A DNA stretch of 64,000 bases, from the NCBI RefSeq assembly GCF_905147365.1, contig NC_056423.1, positions 104,501-168,500 on the forward strand. The letters run 5' to 3'. This document shows positions 11,418 to 22,514 of this stretch, piece after piece (within the stretch, counting starts at the first letter, position 1; the number at the start of each line of letters is the position of its first letter). This DNA comes from Aricia agestis (lineage: Eukaryota; Arthropoda; Insecta; Lepidoptera; Lycaenidae). Under the pieces are notes generated by a model. It had not been told where the DNA came from. It did not search any database and was given only the letters and a program-made list of their open reading frames with translations. The position numbers were made by a program, and so were the translations under genes.

Positions 11418-12382
11418 ATGTCAACTCCTGCCAGAAGACGTCTGATGAGGGATTTCAAGCGGTTTGTATAATATTTTGATATCATCGGGCATCCTAATCT
11501 TTAATGTAACATTACCATTCTTCTCTTATACTAGACATAGTGAGTCATTAAATTACATCACTGATCTGAGATCTCCGTCAATTCCATCGATTTCTACTTT
11601 GTTCTACTTATGAAACCGTTTGCTAACCCTCGAAAGCGGTCGCGTCGTAAACCGTTAGCAAGACTGTAAGTCAATAATGAGGTAATATTCAATGTTATAC
11701 ATTTCAGCCTTCAAGAGGACCCACCCACTGGTGTATCTGGAGCCCCCACAGACAACAATATTATGATCTGGAATGCCGTTATTTTCGGGCCCCATGATAC
11801 TCCATTTGAGGATGGCACTTTCAAATTAACTATAGAATTCACAGAGGAGTATCCCAATAAACCACCTACAGTTAGATTTGTCTCCAAAATGTTTCACCCC
11901 AATGTGTATGCTGATGGTGGAATATGCTTAGACATCCTGCAAAATCGGTGGAGCCCTACCTATGATGTGTCTGCCATTTTGACTTCAATACAGGTAATAT
12001 GTGTAGATAAATATGTCATCAAAACAAATAATAATATCATTGAATCAAAAGTCTTGACTAATTGTTACTATAATATGAAAGGACTTATAATAATTTTAAA
12101 TTATTTTTATATTAATATTGTTAATCAAGAAAGAATTTATACAGACGAAGTCACAAGACAATATTAATGTTGCTCTTTCCCTAGCATTACCCTCTTTATA
12201 ATAGTCAATTGTTTTTTTCTGGTTTAAAAATTATAAATTATTCTTTCCCTTTTCAGTCTTTATTGAGTGATCCAAACCCAAATTCACCTGCAAACTCAAT
12301 GGCGGCACAGCTATACAAAGAGAATCGGCGGGAATATGAGAAACGGGTCAAAGCATGTGTGGAACAGTCTTTTATTGATTAG
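11418..12382 (+). CDS. UBE2A: Ubiquitin-conjugating enzyme E2 A/B (Rad6 homologue)
   Basis: Three exons: 11418-11461, 11708-11993 and 12257-12382 (TAG). They join to 456 nt, a 151-aa protein, the size of insect and vertebrate Rad6 enzymes. It starts MSTPARRRLMRDFKR, then LQEDPPTGVSGAP, the E2 core VIFGPHDTPFEDGTFK and the HPN motif (FHPNVYADGG). The catalytic Cys is in GICLDILQNRWSP, and the end is YEKRVKACVEQSFID. Family role: with Rad18-type E3s it monoubiquitylates PCNA in damage tolerance, and with Bre1-type E3s it monoubiquitylates histone H2B, in the nucleus. A polyadenylation signal AATAAA is at 12526-12531. The intron-retaining frame that continues past 11993 is not the product. All residues expected at the active site are present. 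Confidence 0.97.
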
Positions 12383-14118
12383 CAGCGATCATGTGGCATC
12401 AAATGCGAGTGTCGTACAAGATTCTCACTGCCGGGGTTGGCATGTCTCAATATTAATTCATCGGGACAAACGTGTACATTACAATCTGTTCCAATAACTC
12501 AGTAAGACATGATTCATTGGTGGTCAATAAACATAATACAGTCTATAAAAATAATTTTAATAACATTTGCAAAATATTACAAGTAGTAATAAATTAAATA
12601 TAGAAGTGACATGTATAGTATTTACAAAATTCATTGTAGGATTGTGTGCTTTCATTACCATTAACAATAGGATAATAGCAAGTATTAAATTCAATGTTTA
12701 AATGTATTTGAGTAGTAGTAATACCACTTTAAATCTTTTCGTTTAGCTGTATAATTTTTTAACAAATTCTCAGTCTGTTTAGTTTGCTTTTCGCTGTCCC
12801 TCAATTATTACTTTAGTAACATCTAATAAATGTCATCTTTACAATTGATATAAGCAATAAATAAAAGAAGTACATTTTGTAAATGTTAATGTTTACTTGA
12901 AGTAGAAGTATATTTTATTTTTCAACAAAATACACCCCACACTTTTATTTCATTGTTTATAACAATCACCATTATTTTTGTATATCATGTTTTTCATCCA
13001 TAAAATGCACTTTTTGTTATATAATATATTAACATATTTCTTTATTTAATACCTTGCAAATGTGAACTTGGAATTATGTTGGTGTCTTAAGTAAAGATAT
13101 ATTGGTTTTGATGAAGTTGTTTTAATGAAGTGTAATATCTAGGAATAAACATAAATGATTATTATCTTCTCTACCACCATTATTTGAATTAGGAAAGCAA
13201 TCAGACAAAAATTCAAATCAAGAAATGCTATAAACTAATTCACAATTAAAATGAGATTTTTTACTATAGAAAATAGTAGGTATTTAATGATGAAAATAAA
13301 GAAGTGTTATGCAACATATAATTAACTATTAACCATTACCTTAATACTGTGTTAAAACATTCAATTTTCGAAAATCTTCCTATTTAAAGAGCTTTACATA
13401 CAGTATGAGAATCAAGGAGGATGTCAAAACAATGAGAAAAAATAACTTTCTGATGGAGCCAAGCTATAGCTTCATTACTGTCACACAAACGACATCAAGT
13501 CGTTTATATGAAAACATAATTCTCATACTATTCACAAATTATGTTACATAGTAACACAGGAATAAATTCATTTTAAATAATGTATTTTCTATAGTTATTC
13601 TCCTTACTAATGTAACTACTTACTGTACACTACTTACACAATAGATAAGTTATAATGTTTTGTCCTTGTCTGTTAAGTGTTCCCACTTCCAAGTGTTGTG
13701 AAGGCACCCTTACTCATTACTCATTAGACAACAAAACATTGTGTGTAGCTTACTCACTTTTGTATAATTTTATTAGTAAGGGGAATTGTCATCTCATTGG
13801 AAGGTTACCAGTTGGTTTACTTATTTAGTGATCGGTATATACATTGTCACTTTACACATCAGAATTCCTTAAATTAAATAGCAGAAAATGTTCAAACCCA
13901 CCACATATTTACAGTACTCAGGAATTGATACTTTAACAGGCTTGTAATTTCAATAGTTGAAGTTTGTAAGGTTCAAATGCAAAATCAAATATTTTTCTAA
14001 CTTATTAATTTGATATTATGAGAATAAATACTTAAGTTACAAGAATATTTAATTATACAATTGCTTTTAAATGTTCATTATTGTCATTTTATGTATCCAC
14101 TATTCACACTTAATAACA
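12383..14118. other. Intergenic between convergent UBE2A and REXO1
   Basis: AT-rich, holding the UBE2A 3' UTR (AATAAA at 12526) and presumably the REXO1 3' UTR on the other strand. The genes converge here. No repeat family seen elsewhere in the window and no credible frame were found. Confidence 0.6.
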
Positions 14119-17100
14119 TCACCTAGTTTTTAGATCTTCTTTTAGTTTATAAAGAATTAGCTCCATACATACTGTGGCATCTTCTGCGCTGTCATGCCCA
14201 TCCACTGAGTTCTGTATAATCTTCCTTAAATATTCAGAAGATAGATTTCTCAGAGCTCTTTTATAAGGTGGACCCATTTTGTGTGGGAACAGTACACTCG
14301 TATCAACCACAGTGTCATGGATAAGTTTAAGAGCTTTAAAATCTGACTCTAGACTGTGACCTATTAATATTGTTTTGCTATTGAACATTGACAGCAATGT
14401 CGCCTGCACATCTAACAATGTCGTTTTTACTTCAGCCATCTGTTCTTCGGTAATGCCCGAATACCGTGTGTTGTAGTCTATTATAGGATGCAGGGGCTTG
14501 ATGAGCGTTTCGTAAATCACTTTACAAGCAGAATTAATTACAGTTATCCTAGTTAAATCCAAACCGTGCGTTGTATAACACATTTCACAATCTAGTGAGT
14601 AAACACCATAATCATCCTTTTGTCCATCGGGAGGCATTGTCCTCACGAACCCTTTAAGATTATCAAAATCGACATATTCGTAAACATGACTTGAAGCAAT
14701 ACAACAACCATCAGAGGAACCGTCTTGGCTGCAGCACTGGTAGCGAACCTCACCGCGAATCCTGTATTTGTTATTTGGATGGTAAATGCACTCTTCCTTA
14801 ACAGCAGCAAAACCTTTTTTATCAACTGTATAATCCTTCTTACACCTACAACAAGTCCTTACATATCCTTTAGGGGGTTTCTGTTTATTTTTACCAACTA
14901 TTATAGCTCTTCCCTTTTCCCCGCTGCTGTGGGGTCTCGGGAAACCATTTTCTACTAGCTGCTCTTCTGTCAGTATCCATTTAGAAATGTTATGATATAA
15001 CTTAGCACCTGTATATTGTTGTATATCATCAAAATTCTTTTTATTTTTACTTTCTATACTCCATGACCCCACTGGCTTGGTATTGGAGTTGGCTGTATTT
15101 GTTTTGTTCAATGATGTACAGTCTGATCCTGACTTTTTGACACCGTTGCATTCTTGGAGTTCTTTTTTTAATCTACTTATGGCAAGAACTGCTGAGTTTT
15201 TATAAATTTGTACTGTAGAACACTTTTTGCTCGTGGCTAGCTCCTCGTGCTGTGCTCTGGCATAGGCATCAGTTACATTGATGTATATTTTCAAACAGTG
15301 GTCAATCATCATATTAAGATAAGTGGATCTAATGTTAGCTGGAATTTTTGATGCTAGAGGTTCTAATACCCCGGGCCTATCTATAAACTTGTCACTAGGC
15401 ACATGGGCTACTCTCTGTGCCCCTTTTTTTACAGTTTGAATTGCTGTAGAGCTTGTGGAGGGCTCAGTAGTTTTAGTGCTGTTAATGTTAGGCTGAATTT
15501 CTTTTTTTGCTGTAACCAATGTGGATGCGTAAGGCACATGAGCTATTCGAACTTTTGCATTTCCATTACTTGATGCACTAAAATATTTAGCTATATCTGG
15601 TTTTAATGGTTTATTGGCCATCTCTTTATTTAATGCTTCTAACTTCTTCGCTGCATGATATTCTTTAACTTTTGATAATCTTTCTGCCATTGCCTGTGCA
15701 GCACTTACTTTAAAGTCTGGCTTTACTGGAGGTTTAGGTGTTATCTTAATGTTCTTTTCAGTTGTCCTAGATATTCTTTTCTTAGATGGTACATATTCAT
15801 CATTGTCTGCCACAATAATATCTTCTTTATTATCATCTACAGTTTTTGATATTGCTGTTGGGACATATTCTTCAAATATTCTTTTGCACTCCATTGCAAT
15901 AGATTCCTCATCAGACTCAGATAGAATCTCTAATTCATCTTCAACTAAATCTTCATAATCATGAGATATGTCTTCTATATCCTTATTTTTGTCAGACTTT
16001 TCTTTATCTTTTTTATGATTTTCTTTAGAATCATGAGAGCTCTTGTGCTTAGATTTATGTTTTGTGTCATGTTTGGAATTACTACTATGTTTTGATGAGC
16101 TTTTAGAACTTTTGGTTTCATTTGAATTGTTATTAGAATGTTTTTTTTCCGACTTTTCACTTTTATCCTTTTTCGCATCTTTGTCATGGGATGATTTCTT
16201 GTGACTTGACTTTCTTTCTGTGCTTTTAGACCGGTGCTTTCTATCTTTATCTTTTTTATCATTTTTATTAGAAGACTCTTTTGAATTGTGACTACTTTTC
16301 TTATCTATTTCCCTTACATGACTCTTTTCCTTAATTTCAGACTTATTTTTACTCGACTTTTTGTCTTTGCTACTACTACTTTTGCTGTCTTTGTTCTCTT
16401 TTGTTTTACTTTTACTTCTATGATCTGTTGTTATTTTTTCTATTTTGTTTTCTTTTACATTTTGTACATCAGTTTTATTACTACTTTTAATGCTCTGATC
16501 TGTTGCTAATTTATTTAGCTTGTTTTCTTTTAAATTAGGTACATCAGATTTATCATTGCCTTTTTCTTCATCAAGTATTTGATCCAAAATATCAAATTCG
16601 GGTCCTAAGTCATCCAGTCCATTCAGATCATTAGAAAGTTTGCTTTTCTTGGGTTCTGGTTCATCTTCATCGCTCGAAAAACATGGTACTAAGGATTTTG
16701 GAGTGGGTTGATATGTGACAGTTTTTACATCGTTTTTTGAAGCCAATTTCACAGGTTTGTATTCAAGGATTTTCTTTTTGTTAGTAGTTTTATCAGAAGG
16801 CACATAATTATGTTTGCTAGAAGTTTTAGATTCATTGGGTATATACTGTTGAATTTCCGTCTGTTTACCAGGCAAATACTGTTTTGTAGACTCTGTAGAA
16901 CCTGTTGGTGTGTATGTTTCTAGCTTAGCGCTTTCTGAACCTGGAGAATATTCAGCTGGAGGTATAATTGTCAATACTTCACCATTTTCACTTGCAGTCC
17001 GTTTAATTGGTATGATTGGCTTCCTGGGCGTGTATGGTATTGGAATATGCCTTCTAGTGAGTTCTGGCTTGTCTTCGTTGTTCTCTAAACCACTATTTAT

Positions 17101-17403
17101 TTTATTAAGTTCTGATATAGGAGTAGGGTTATACGAGGGTTTTGAGGAAGTGCCCTGACCCTCATTGTTGGTGGATACCTCGCTGGACGCGGGTATCGGT
17201 GACGTTACACCAGACCCGTCTGTCTGCTGCAATACTTTTTGCACAGCCGCAGATACTAGTTTCTGTAGTATTGCTCCACTTTCGATAGATTCGTTTTGTG
17301 GCTCCTTCTTAACATGACGGAAGTGACAATAAGGACGTTCACATAGCCCACTATCATAAAAAGGGCAGTTGATTCCTTTGAAATATCCTGTTGATGGGAG
17401 CAT
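14119..17403 (-). CDS. REXO1: RNA exonuclease 1 homologue (DEDDh exonuclease with N-terminal CCCH finger)
   Basis: One uninterrupted exon of 1094 codons, TGA at 14119. Residues ~10-30 hold a CCCH zinc finger (CPFYDSGLCERPYCHFRH). The middle is low-complexity: Pro/Thr-rich repeats such as 'YTP' and 'EYVPS', and a Lys/Ser/His-rich tract near 320-480. Residues ~850-905 form a Cys/His-rich module (CCRCKKDY, CIYHP, YQCC). The exonuclease domain follows: ExoI YSLDCEM (D938, E940), ExoII HSLESDF (D1021), ExoIII DGHDSAED (H1070, D1075). All DEDDh residues are present. The Rexo1 family is a 3'-5' RNA exonuclease; the vertebrate protein binds Elongin A. Length is near that of human REXO1. The gene is intronless here. 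The start gives the CCCH finger immediately and no better ATG is visible upstream. Confidence 0.93.
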   Translation of the reverse strand: MLPSTGYFKGINCPFYDSGLCERPYCHFRHVKKEPQNESIESGAILQKLVSAAVQKVLQQTDGSGVTSPIPASSEVSTNNEGQGTSSKPSYNPTPISELNKINSGLENNEDKPELTRRHIPIPYTPRKPIIPIKRTASENGEVLTIIPPAEYSPGSESAKLETYTPTGSTESTKQYLPGKQTEIQQYIPNESKTSSKHNYVPSDKTTNKKKILEYKPVKLASKNDVKTVTYQPTPKSLVPCFSSDEDEPEPKKSKLSNDLNGLDDLGPEFDILDQILDEEKGNDKSDVPNLKENKLNKLATDQSIKSSNKTDVQNVKENKIEKITTDHRSKSKTKENKDSKSSSSKDKKSSKNKSEIKEKSHVREIDKKSSHNSKESSNKNDKKDKDRKHRSKSTERKSSHKKSSHDKDAKKDKSEKSEKKHSNNNSNETKSSKSSSKHSSNSKHDTKHKSKHKSSHDSKENHKKDKEKSDKNKDIEDISHDYEDLVEDELEILSESDEESIAMECKRIFEEYVPTAISKTVDDNKEDIIVADNDEYVPSKKRISRTTEKNIKITPKPPVKPDFKVSAAQAMAERLSKVKEYHAAKKLEALNKEMANKPLKPDIAKYFSASSNGNAKVRIAHVPYASTLVTAKKEIQPNINSTKTTEPSTSSTAIQTVKKGAQRVAHVPSDKFIDRPGVLEPLASKIPANIRSTYLNMMIDHCLKIYINVTDAYARAQHEELATSKKCSTVQIYKNSAVLAISRLKKELQECNGVKKSGSDCTSLNKTNTANSNTKPVGSWSIESKNKKNFDDIQQYTGAKLYHNISKWILTEEQLVENGFPRPHSSGEKGRAIIVGKNKQKPPKGYVRTCCRCKKDYTVDKKGFAAVKEECIYHPNNKYRIRGEVRYQCCSQDGSSDGCCIASSHVYEYVDFDNLKGFVRTMPPDGQKDDYGVYSLDCEMCYTTHGLDLTRITVINSACKVIYETLIKPLHPIIDYNTRYSGITEEQMAEVKTTLLDVQATLLSMFNSKTILIGHSLESDFKALKLIHDTVVDTSVLFPHKMGPPYKRALRNLSSEYLRKIIQNSVDGHDSAEDATVCMELILYKLKEDLKTR

Positions 17404-18515
17404 TTGATCAATTTATACTTAATTCTGTGAGAATTATCATTTGTGTACCTAAAATAATTATTGTAACAAATTACAAAAGTACAGTAGAAACAATAGACAA
17501 AAGATATAGACATATCTATTTCTTCTTCTACAAATACAATTCGGTCAAATGAGGCCTTAGAGTATACATTAGCAAGCTATGCTATAATGTATACTCTATG
17601 AAAGAGGCATTTTCTTATTTTTTAAATTTTATTGTCACAGTTTTCATTTTACTAGTAACTATCACGGGGGGTAACAGCTTTAGTTCCCCCTAAATAGTAT
17701 TAGCGCTAGTGTCGGTACGGAAGTGTTTTTATCTGTGGGCATAATCCGTTAATGTCTTTCTCCTTGTGAGTACCTATATACATTGGTATCATTGGTATAT
17801 ACTTTAGAGCATAAACCTATAATGCTATATAGTATTCTATGGTCGTTTTTGTCAATGTCATTGAAGGCATTGTTTTATGTTTATTTGTTTGTTAGTTGTT
17901 TGATAATTGAATTTCGACTTGAGTACCGGTTAATCTTGTGTTTTCCTCCTTTCGGATTGAGTTGAGACACTTGTGAAGCCACCCTCCTCTGGCCTCAGTG
18001 CAATATTCAACGTGTAATCACGTGTGTCGCATACCATGGCGTTTGTACAATAATTGTGATTCATTCAACGAATCACAATGAAAAACTATTTTGCATGTCC
18101 GTGCAAGATAGTCTTCGCAATTTGTGGATGTCGTTTTTAGTCTCGACTAATCCGGCTTTGCTTGGTGTAAAGTATAGACAACTAGTGTCAAACTTAAAAA
18201 GTTAGATTGTCAAGTCTCTAGTCTGTGGTTGTCCTTTTATTGTAATGACATTTGGTATGTACACAATTTAAAGTTTTTCATCTTGCCTAACCGCTTACTT
18301 ATTTTCCTATTAACTATTATACTACTTAACACTTGGACTTATGAAGAGCCAGTTGTTGAACTACCGTGTTTGTGCCAAACATTTTGACCGTACACAATTT
18401 GATGAAGCTGGTTCTGGGATCCGGTATTCGTATTTGACCGTAATTTGACATTACAGCTGTCAAATCCAATAACATTTTTTGTAAACAAGAGTATTATTTA
18501 TCAATTTTCGTAAAA
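17404..18515. other. REXO1 upstream region and intergenic DNA
   Basis: No gene recognised. It contains the second copy of the 'agagtatacatta' hairpin (17559-17597) and AT-rich unique-looking sequence. The REXO1 promoter should lie in the first few hundred bases; no convincing core motif was seen. Confidence 0.5.
17559..17597. repeat. Hairpin repeat 'agagtatacatta', copy 2
   Basis: Arms are identical to the 10645 copy, with the longer inner segment 'gcaagctatgc'. Lies about 155 bp upstream of the REXO1 start codon. Confidence 0.85.
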
Positions 18516-18698
18516 ATGCCTCAATGTTGTGCTTTGAGTTTTAAAAACTGGAGAGTTCATATATTTCCCAAAGACCCAAAGTGAAGAAAAAATGGGGAAA
18601 TGCCTTTGTGAATAAAGATTTTCAAGGAAAGAATATGGCACGCTTAAGTTCATTTTATTTCACAGAAGATGATTATTTTGAAAGAAGTAAATACACAG
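18516..18698 (+). pseudogene. THAP-domain exon, broken (copy 1)
   Basis: ATG at 18516 opens MPQCCALSFKNWRVHIFPKDPK, like the start of a THAP zinc-finger domain (Cys pair, then F-P-K-D-P). An in-frame TGA follows. One base out of phase the homology resumes as VKKKWGNAF and MARLSSFYFTEDDYFER, ending at a good donor (caggtaagt). In functional THAP domains the C-x-x-H pair precedes F; here it reads S-S-F-Y, and the second N-terminal Cys is also missing. So it has a frameshift plus lost zinc ligands. Source could be a host THAP gene or a P-element-like transposase. Confidence 0.65.
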
Positions 18699-19193
18699 GT
18701 AAGTTGTGAAATTATGATGTCTAGCCTAAGCCAAACTTATTATTTCTTATATATGCCTCTTACAAACAAACCAATAACAAATTATAACATATATTTTCAG
18801 ATGCTGAGCCATAAGAAACATTTTTAAGAAATACATACAGAGCTTCTGTTGTCTTACTGTTTATTAGCATAATTATGCAAGATCTATATGTGATTGACAA
18901 ATAATGGGAGTAGGCTATCTTATGTCGAAGCAAATTCAAGACATGTTTGCTAATAGAAAAGTTACTGTAAGGATTTCGCAGCATGTTGCACCACAGTTGC
19001 AGCAAGTACTAAAATGTGTTCATACTGAGAGGATTATAGAATTAACCAATAGCAAGTAAAATATTTTTTATGTTTTATGTGTTGTAACTTTAGAGAATGT
19101 ATTTAAAAAAAAAATAAAAGCTGATATTAATGATTGTTTGGTTTTATTACATTTAAATAATTTTTATACGATTATTTTTCAAAAACTGCTGGT

Positions 19194-19420
19194 TCAAGAT
19201 AGAGGATGTAAGCTATGAATGACCATGACACAGACATATTGTTTGCACTTAGCAAATGCACTATTTCCTGCAGCGCATTCACAATAGCATTCCTCTACAC
19301 GTTTACACCTCCTTCTTGAGATACTATAATGTCTACTAAATACATCACTTTTGCAAGCTTTGCATATCTTCTTACGAAATGTATCTAAGTGTCCCATGAG
19401 TAAGGGGCGTTGGTTCCGTG
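19194..19420 (-). pseudogene. Cys-rich minus-strand coding remnant, possibly transposase C-terminus
   Basis: Minus-strand frame RPLLMGHLDTFRKKICKACK continues with spaced Cys residues (RRRCKRVEECYCEC, FAKCKQYVC). An acceptor-like 'tttttacag' stands before it (about 19427 on the plus strand). The C-x-x-C series at a C-terminus recalls the cysteine-rich domain of piggyBac-type transposases, but the spacing is off. I do not claim the family. A second minus-strand stretch at 19530-19675 (LEAYDRNQIFDDGLG, one internal stop) may belong to the same remnant. Confidence 0.3.
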
Positions 19421-20438
19421 TTCAATCTGTAAAAAGATGGAACAATATCTAATTATTTTACGTTTACCTGTGGTAGTAAAAATGTTAATAATGTAATATA
19501 TACACCTTTACAGATATTCTATTATTTCCTGCTTGCTGATGCTTGGAACAGGTTAATCGGCGTTCATGTCTCTGAATGTATTAGGGTGTGGATAGATAAG
19601 AGAATTGTCCTTTTGATCGCCCAAACCATCGTCAAAGATTTGGTTCCGATCATATGCCTCCAATCTTGAAATAAAAACTCCTTATGAGGATAACATATTT
19701 AAACAAATTGTGAAAAATAAGAAATATAACCTAAAAATATTACTGTGTTCACATTTCGCTCAGATCCGCTTTTTGCTGACCACTGACGCATTTCTATTAC
19801 GAAGCTCACTTTTCAGCTCACTCACAGTAAACAAAGAATATATTTTAAGATCGTTAACACAAAGAAACATAGAAAATCGCAACCATTCATTTCACACTTG
19901 TAGTAAACCAAGAAGTTTATTAGGGTGTAAACTTCTTGTAGTAAACAAAGGTTAGTCGCTGGTGGCGCCATCTGCTTCGAGCTTTTAGTTTGGCTCCTCA
20001 TTAAAAGCCCTACAAAAATTAAAAAAAAAGAGGTTAAGAAACTCAAAATTAAATAAATGATTTAATAATAATGTGTCCTTTTATTAATTTTTGTAACTCG
20101 ACTTAAAAATTGAAATATCAAAATCTATCGGTTCTGAATATATCCCTAAATATCGATTTCATGGCCCCTCTTTTTTTTCTAATGCACTACTTGTTTTTTA
20201 TCTGTGCTTCTCATTTTGACATAAACGGCGATCGCAGCGCCAAAACTACTTAGACGGAATTCTACGCAAAGAAGCTGTCCTATGCATGGAATAGTTGTAC
20301 GTAGTACATATTAATTCAATGGTCCTATGTCCTATCTGTAGCTTGCTACTATATTAATCAGTGGTAACCATTATAGTCTGTGAAGAAAGTCATGACAGGC
20401 GGATTTTTTTTTAATGAAATAAAAAATATGAGAACCAT

Positions 20439-20469
20439 AGAGTATACATTATTTCCTAATGTATACTCT
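20439..20469. repeat. Hairpin repeat 'agagtatacatta', copy 3
   Basis: Same palindromic arms with the loop 'tttccta'. Nested within the inverted-repeat element 20382-20635. Confidence 0.8.
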
Positions 20470-20880
20470 AAGATGAGAACTTTATTAATTCTATTGGATT
20501 AATTCGAGATAAAAATGTGCAAGGTGACAATATTTTAAATGTAATAAGCGTTCTCTGTGAAAATACAAAAGCGTGATTAATTTTAATACGTTTAGAAAAT
20601 TTTCCCGCCTGTCATGTCTTTCTTGACAGCCTGCTTATGCTTCAGCATTCCTTTTCAGAGAACGGTCATCTTGGCGTTCTGCGTTCACGGTTCACTGAGA
20701 GAGGCTACGAATATTAAAAACTAAGGAAAAGTAACTCCGTCAAAAAACATGCTCCACAATACTTGTGAAAAAAGTGTACCTTAGGGTCCTAGGTAGACCG
20801 TCAGCGACCACATAGCCTCTAGACGCCTAATGCAAGGCGAATACTTTCAGACAATATGTAATACGGGCCATTGAGGCCCG

Positions 20881-21575
20881 TATTCACTTTCATTAGTAGT
20901 AAGTGCAAGTAATTAGGGCAGGTAATTAGTTATTAGGAGAAAGTAAGTGTGGACAGCGACTGACTAGTGCAAGTGATTAGTCGGCTGCCTAGTAACGTGA
21001 TTAGAACTGTATTCACTTTGATTAGTGATTAAGTGCAGGTAACCAAGGGCGTCGCCAGCCGATGGCACAGGAGGGGGCAAGTTGACTTTACCTACTACAA
21101 TTCATACTTTTCTCATTCTCTACGAATGAGAAAAGTAGGTATAAATTGTAGGTAAATTCGACAGCACATGAAGGTTTTCACTTGTACTACGAGCCTGCCA
21201 GCCAGCCAGCGATTGTAAAAACACTAGTCACTAGTAGTCTTGTAGTACCATATAAATATGTGACAGTACAGAGTCCAATGTGTAAAGCTACGAGCACGAA
21301 CTTTTGACTATGCAATAAAAATCTTGTAAATAAGTTATAATAACATTGTATTTTTTTTATTATCAGATTTTAATTTATAGTGGTCGTCGTTTGCATTATA
21401 TTTGGCAACTTTTTTAGAAGCTCTAGGGGTGGGCAGCTGCCCCTCTTTGCCCCCCCTTGGCGACGCCCTTGCAGGTAACTAGTGCGGGTCATTAGTGATT
21501 AGGAGAAAGTAAGTGTAGACAGCGACTGATCAGTGCAAGTAATTAGTCGGCTGCATAGTAACGTTATTAAAAGCG
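20881..21575. repeat. Direct repeat 'aggagaaagtaagtgt', split by a MITE
   Basis: The unit 'attaggagaaagtaagtgt' followed by 'gacagcgactga' and 'attagtcggctgc' occurs at 20932-21010 and again at 21493-21570. The hAT-type MITE lies between them. Neighbouring 'gtgcaagtaattag' words are also iterated. No coding sequence. Confidence 0.75.
21044..21471. mobile_element. hAT-type MITE with intact 8-bp target duplication
   Basis: Ends are 'caagggcgtcgcc' and its exact inverse 'ggcgacgcccttg', giving a 428-bp element. It is flanked by the perfect 8-bp duplication 'caggtaac' at 21036-21043 and 21472-21479. An 8-bp duplication with short C-A-starting ends fits the hAT superfamily. Inside is a smaller hairpin ('tacttttctcattc' / 'gaatgagaaaagta'). 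There is no open frame. Confidence 0.88.
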
Positions 21576-21899
21576 TGTTCTATTTTTTCCGAGTGCAAGT
21601 GCGAGTACCCACGTCCCGCGCGCCCTTCCTCCCTTCACTCGCAGCGTGCCTGCCAGCTATGAAATTGAGCTTTATTTTTTCTCAAAGATCAGGTGGTACC
21701 TGATCTTTGAGAAACAATAAACAATTCAGATAAATAAAATAATACTTAAATAAAAATTGTTTTATTTCTGAATAAATTTGAAGCAAATGTTTTCAGAATG
21801 TTGAAATACAGCTTTCCGAAACTGAGGAAGGTCTGGCCGTCACAGGCTCTTGGTCCAGTAAATAAGATGGATCATTTTTGAATTTTTTGATCAATTTTG

Positions 21900-22100
21900 A
21901 ATTCATACTGGGGACAATGGAAATAGAGGGGGCTAATTAATTATAATTATCTCTATACCTAATTTATTTTTTCTTTCAATTTAAAGTAAGTTTTTAATTT
22001 ATCAAAATAGAGAGACTCAATTGGTTGAGTGTGTGGCAGCTCAAGCCGGGGTCGCGGGTTCGAATCCCGCCGACGGAATACAAATTTTCATCAAAATTTT
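21900..22100 (+). mobile_element. tRNA-like SINE fragment
   Basis: 'gactcaattggttgagtgtg' resembles an A-box region. 'gggttcgaatcccgc' at 22056-22070 is a B-box/T-arm core, followed by 'cgacggaa'. It is similar to 59970-60045 but with a shorter tail. Spacing is that of a SINE head, not a folded tRNA gene. Confidence 0.6.
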
Positions 22101-22130
22101 TTACATACACGCTAGTGCTTGAATCAAATT

Positions 22131-22150
22131 TATCGATATGCTTATCGATA
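22131..22150. promoter_or_regulatory. Paired DRE-like TATCGATA motifs
   Basis: TATCGATA occurs at 22131-22138 and 22143-22150. This is the core bound by DREF in insect promoters of growth and replication genes. It lies ~365 bp upstream of the broken THAP exon 2, so it may be the relic of that gene's promoter. Function inferred. Confidence 0.35.
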
Positions 22151-22206
22151 TTTTACAATAACATAAAACTAAAATAAAAATCATTTACCTTTATATTTAT
22201 CACCTT

Positions 22207-22386
22207 AATTAAGCCCGGTCGCACATTATCCGAAATTTCTGATCAGAAAAATTCGGACGCCCGGCGGAACGCACTCTGTTCATACATTTTGTTGTAGACC
22301 CATAATACTAAAAGAATTTGTATGAGCGGGGCGGGGCGTCCGAATTTTTGTGATCAGAAATTCGGATAATGTGCGGCTGGACTAAA
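22207..22386. mobile_element. MITE, ~180 bp, 'cgcacattatccgaa' ends
   Basis: 'gcacattatccgaaatttctg' and 'atcagaaattcggataatgtgc' are inverted copies. 'aattcggacgcc' and 'ggcgtccgaattt' mirror internally. Non-coding. Confidence 0.8.
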
Positions 22387-22514
22387 AAGGACATATTATC
22401 TTATTTTAACTAATAGTATATTATATTATAGCTAATATAATATAATTACTATAATATAGAGTGACTTTAAAACTAGAGGCTTATATTTATATATCATAAT
22501 CATTTGTTTTACAG

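Larger units (their letters stand above)
18699..20700. other. Intergenic with MITE-like pieces
   Basis: Apart from the Cys-rich remnant no gene is seen. A small inverted-repeat element spans 20382-20635: 'gaagaaagtcatgacaggcg' against 'cgcctgtcatgtctttcttg'. It contains the third 'agagtatacatta' hairpin at its centre. Confidence 0.5.

Noticed and set aside
11994..12167. Continuation of the UBE2A frame past the exon 2 donor
   Set aside because: Reads into an AT-rich intron; exon 3 at 12257 restores the conserved Rad6 C-terminus.
16000..16510. Frames opposite the REXO1 Lys/Ser-rich tract
   Set aside because: Shadow of low-complexity coding sequence on the other strand.
22014..22080. Possible tRNA gene
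   Set aside because: Has a B box, but no acceptor or anticodon stem could be paired; same head as a SINE at 59970.
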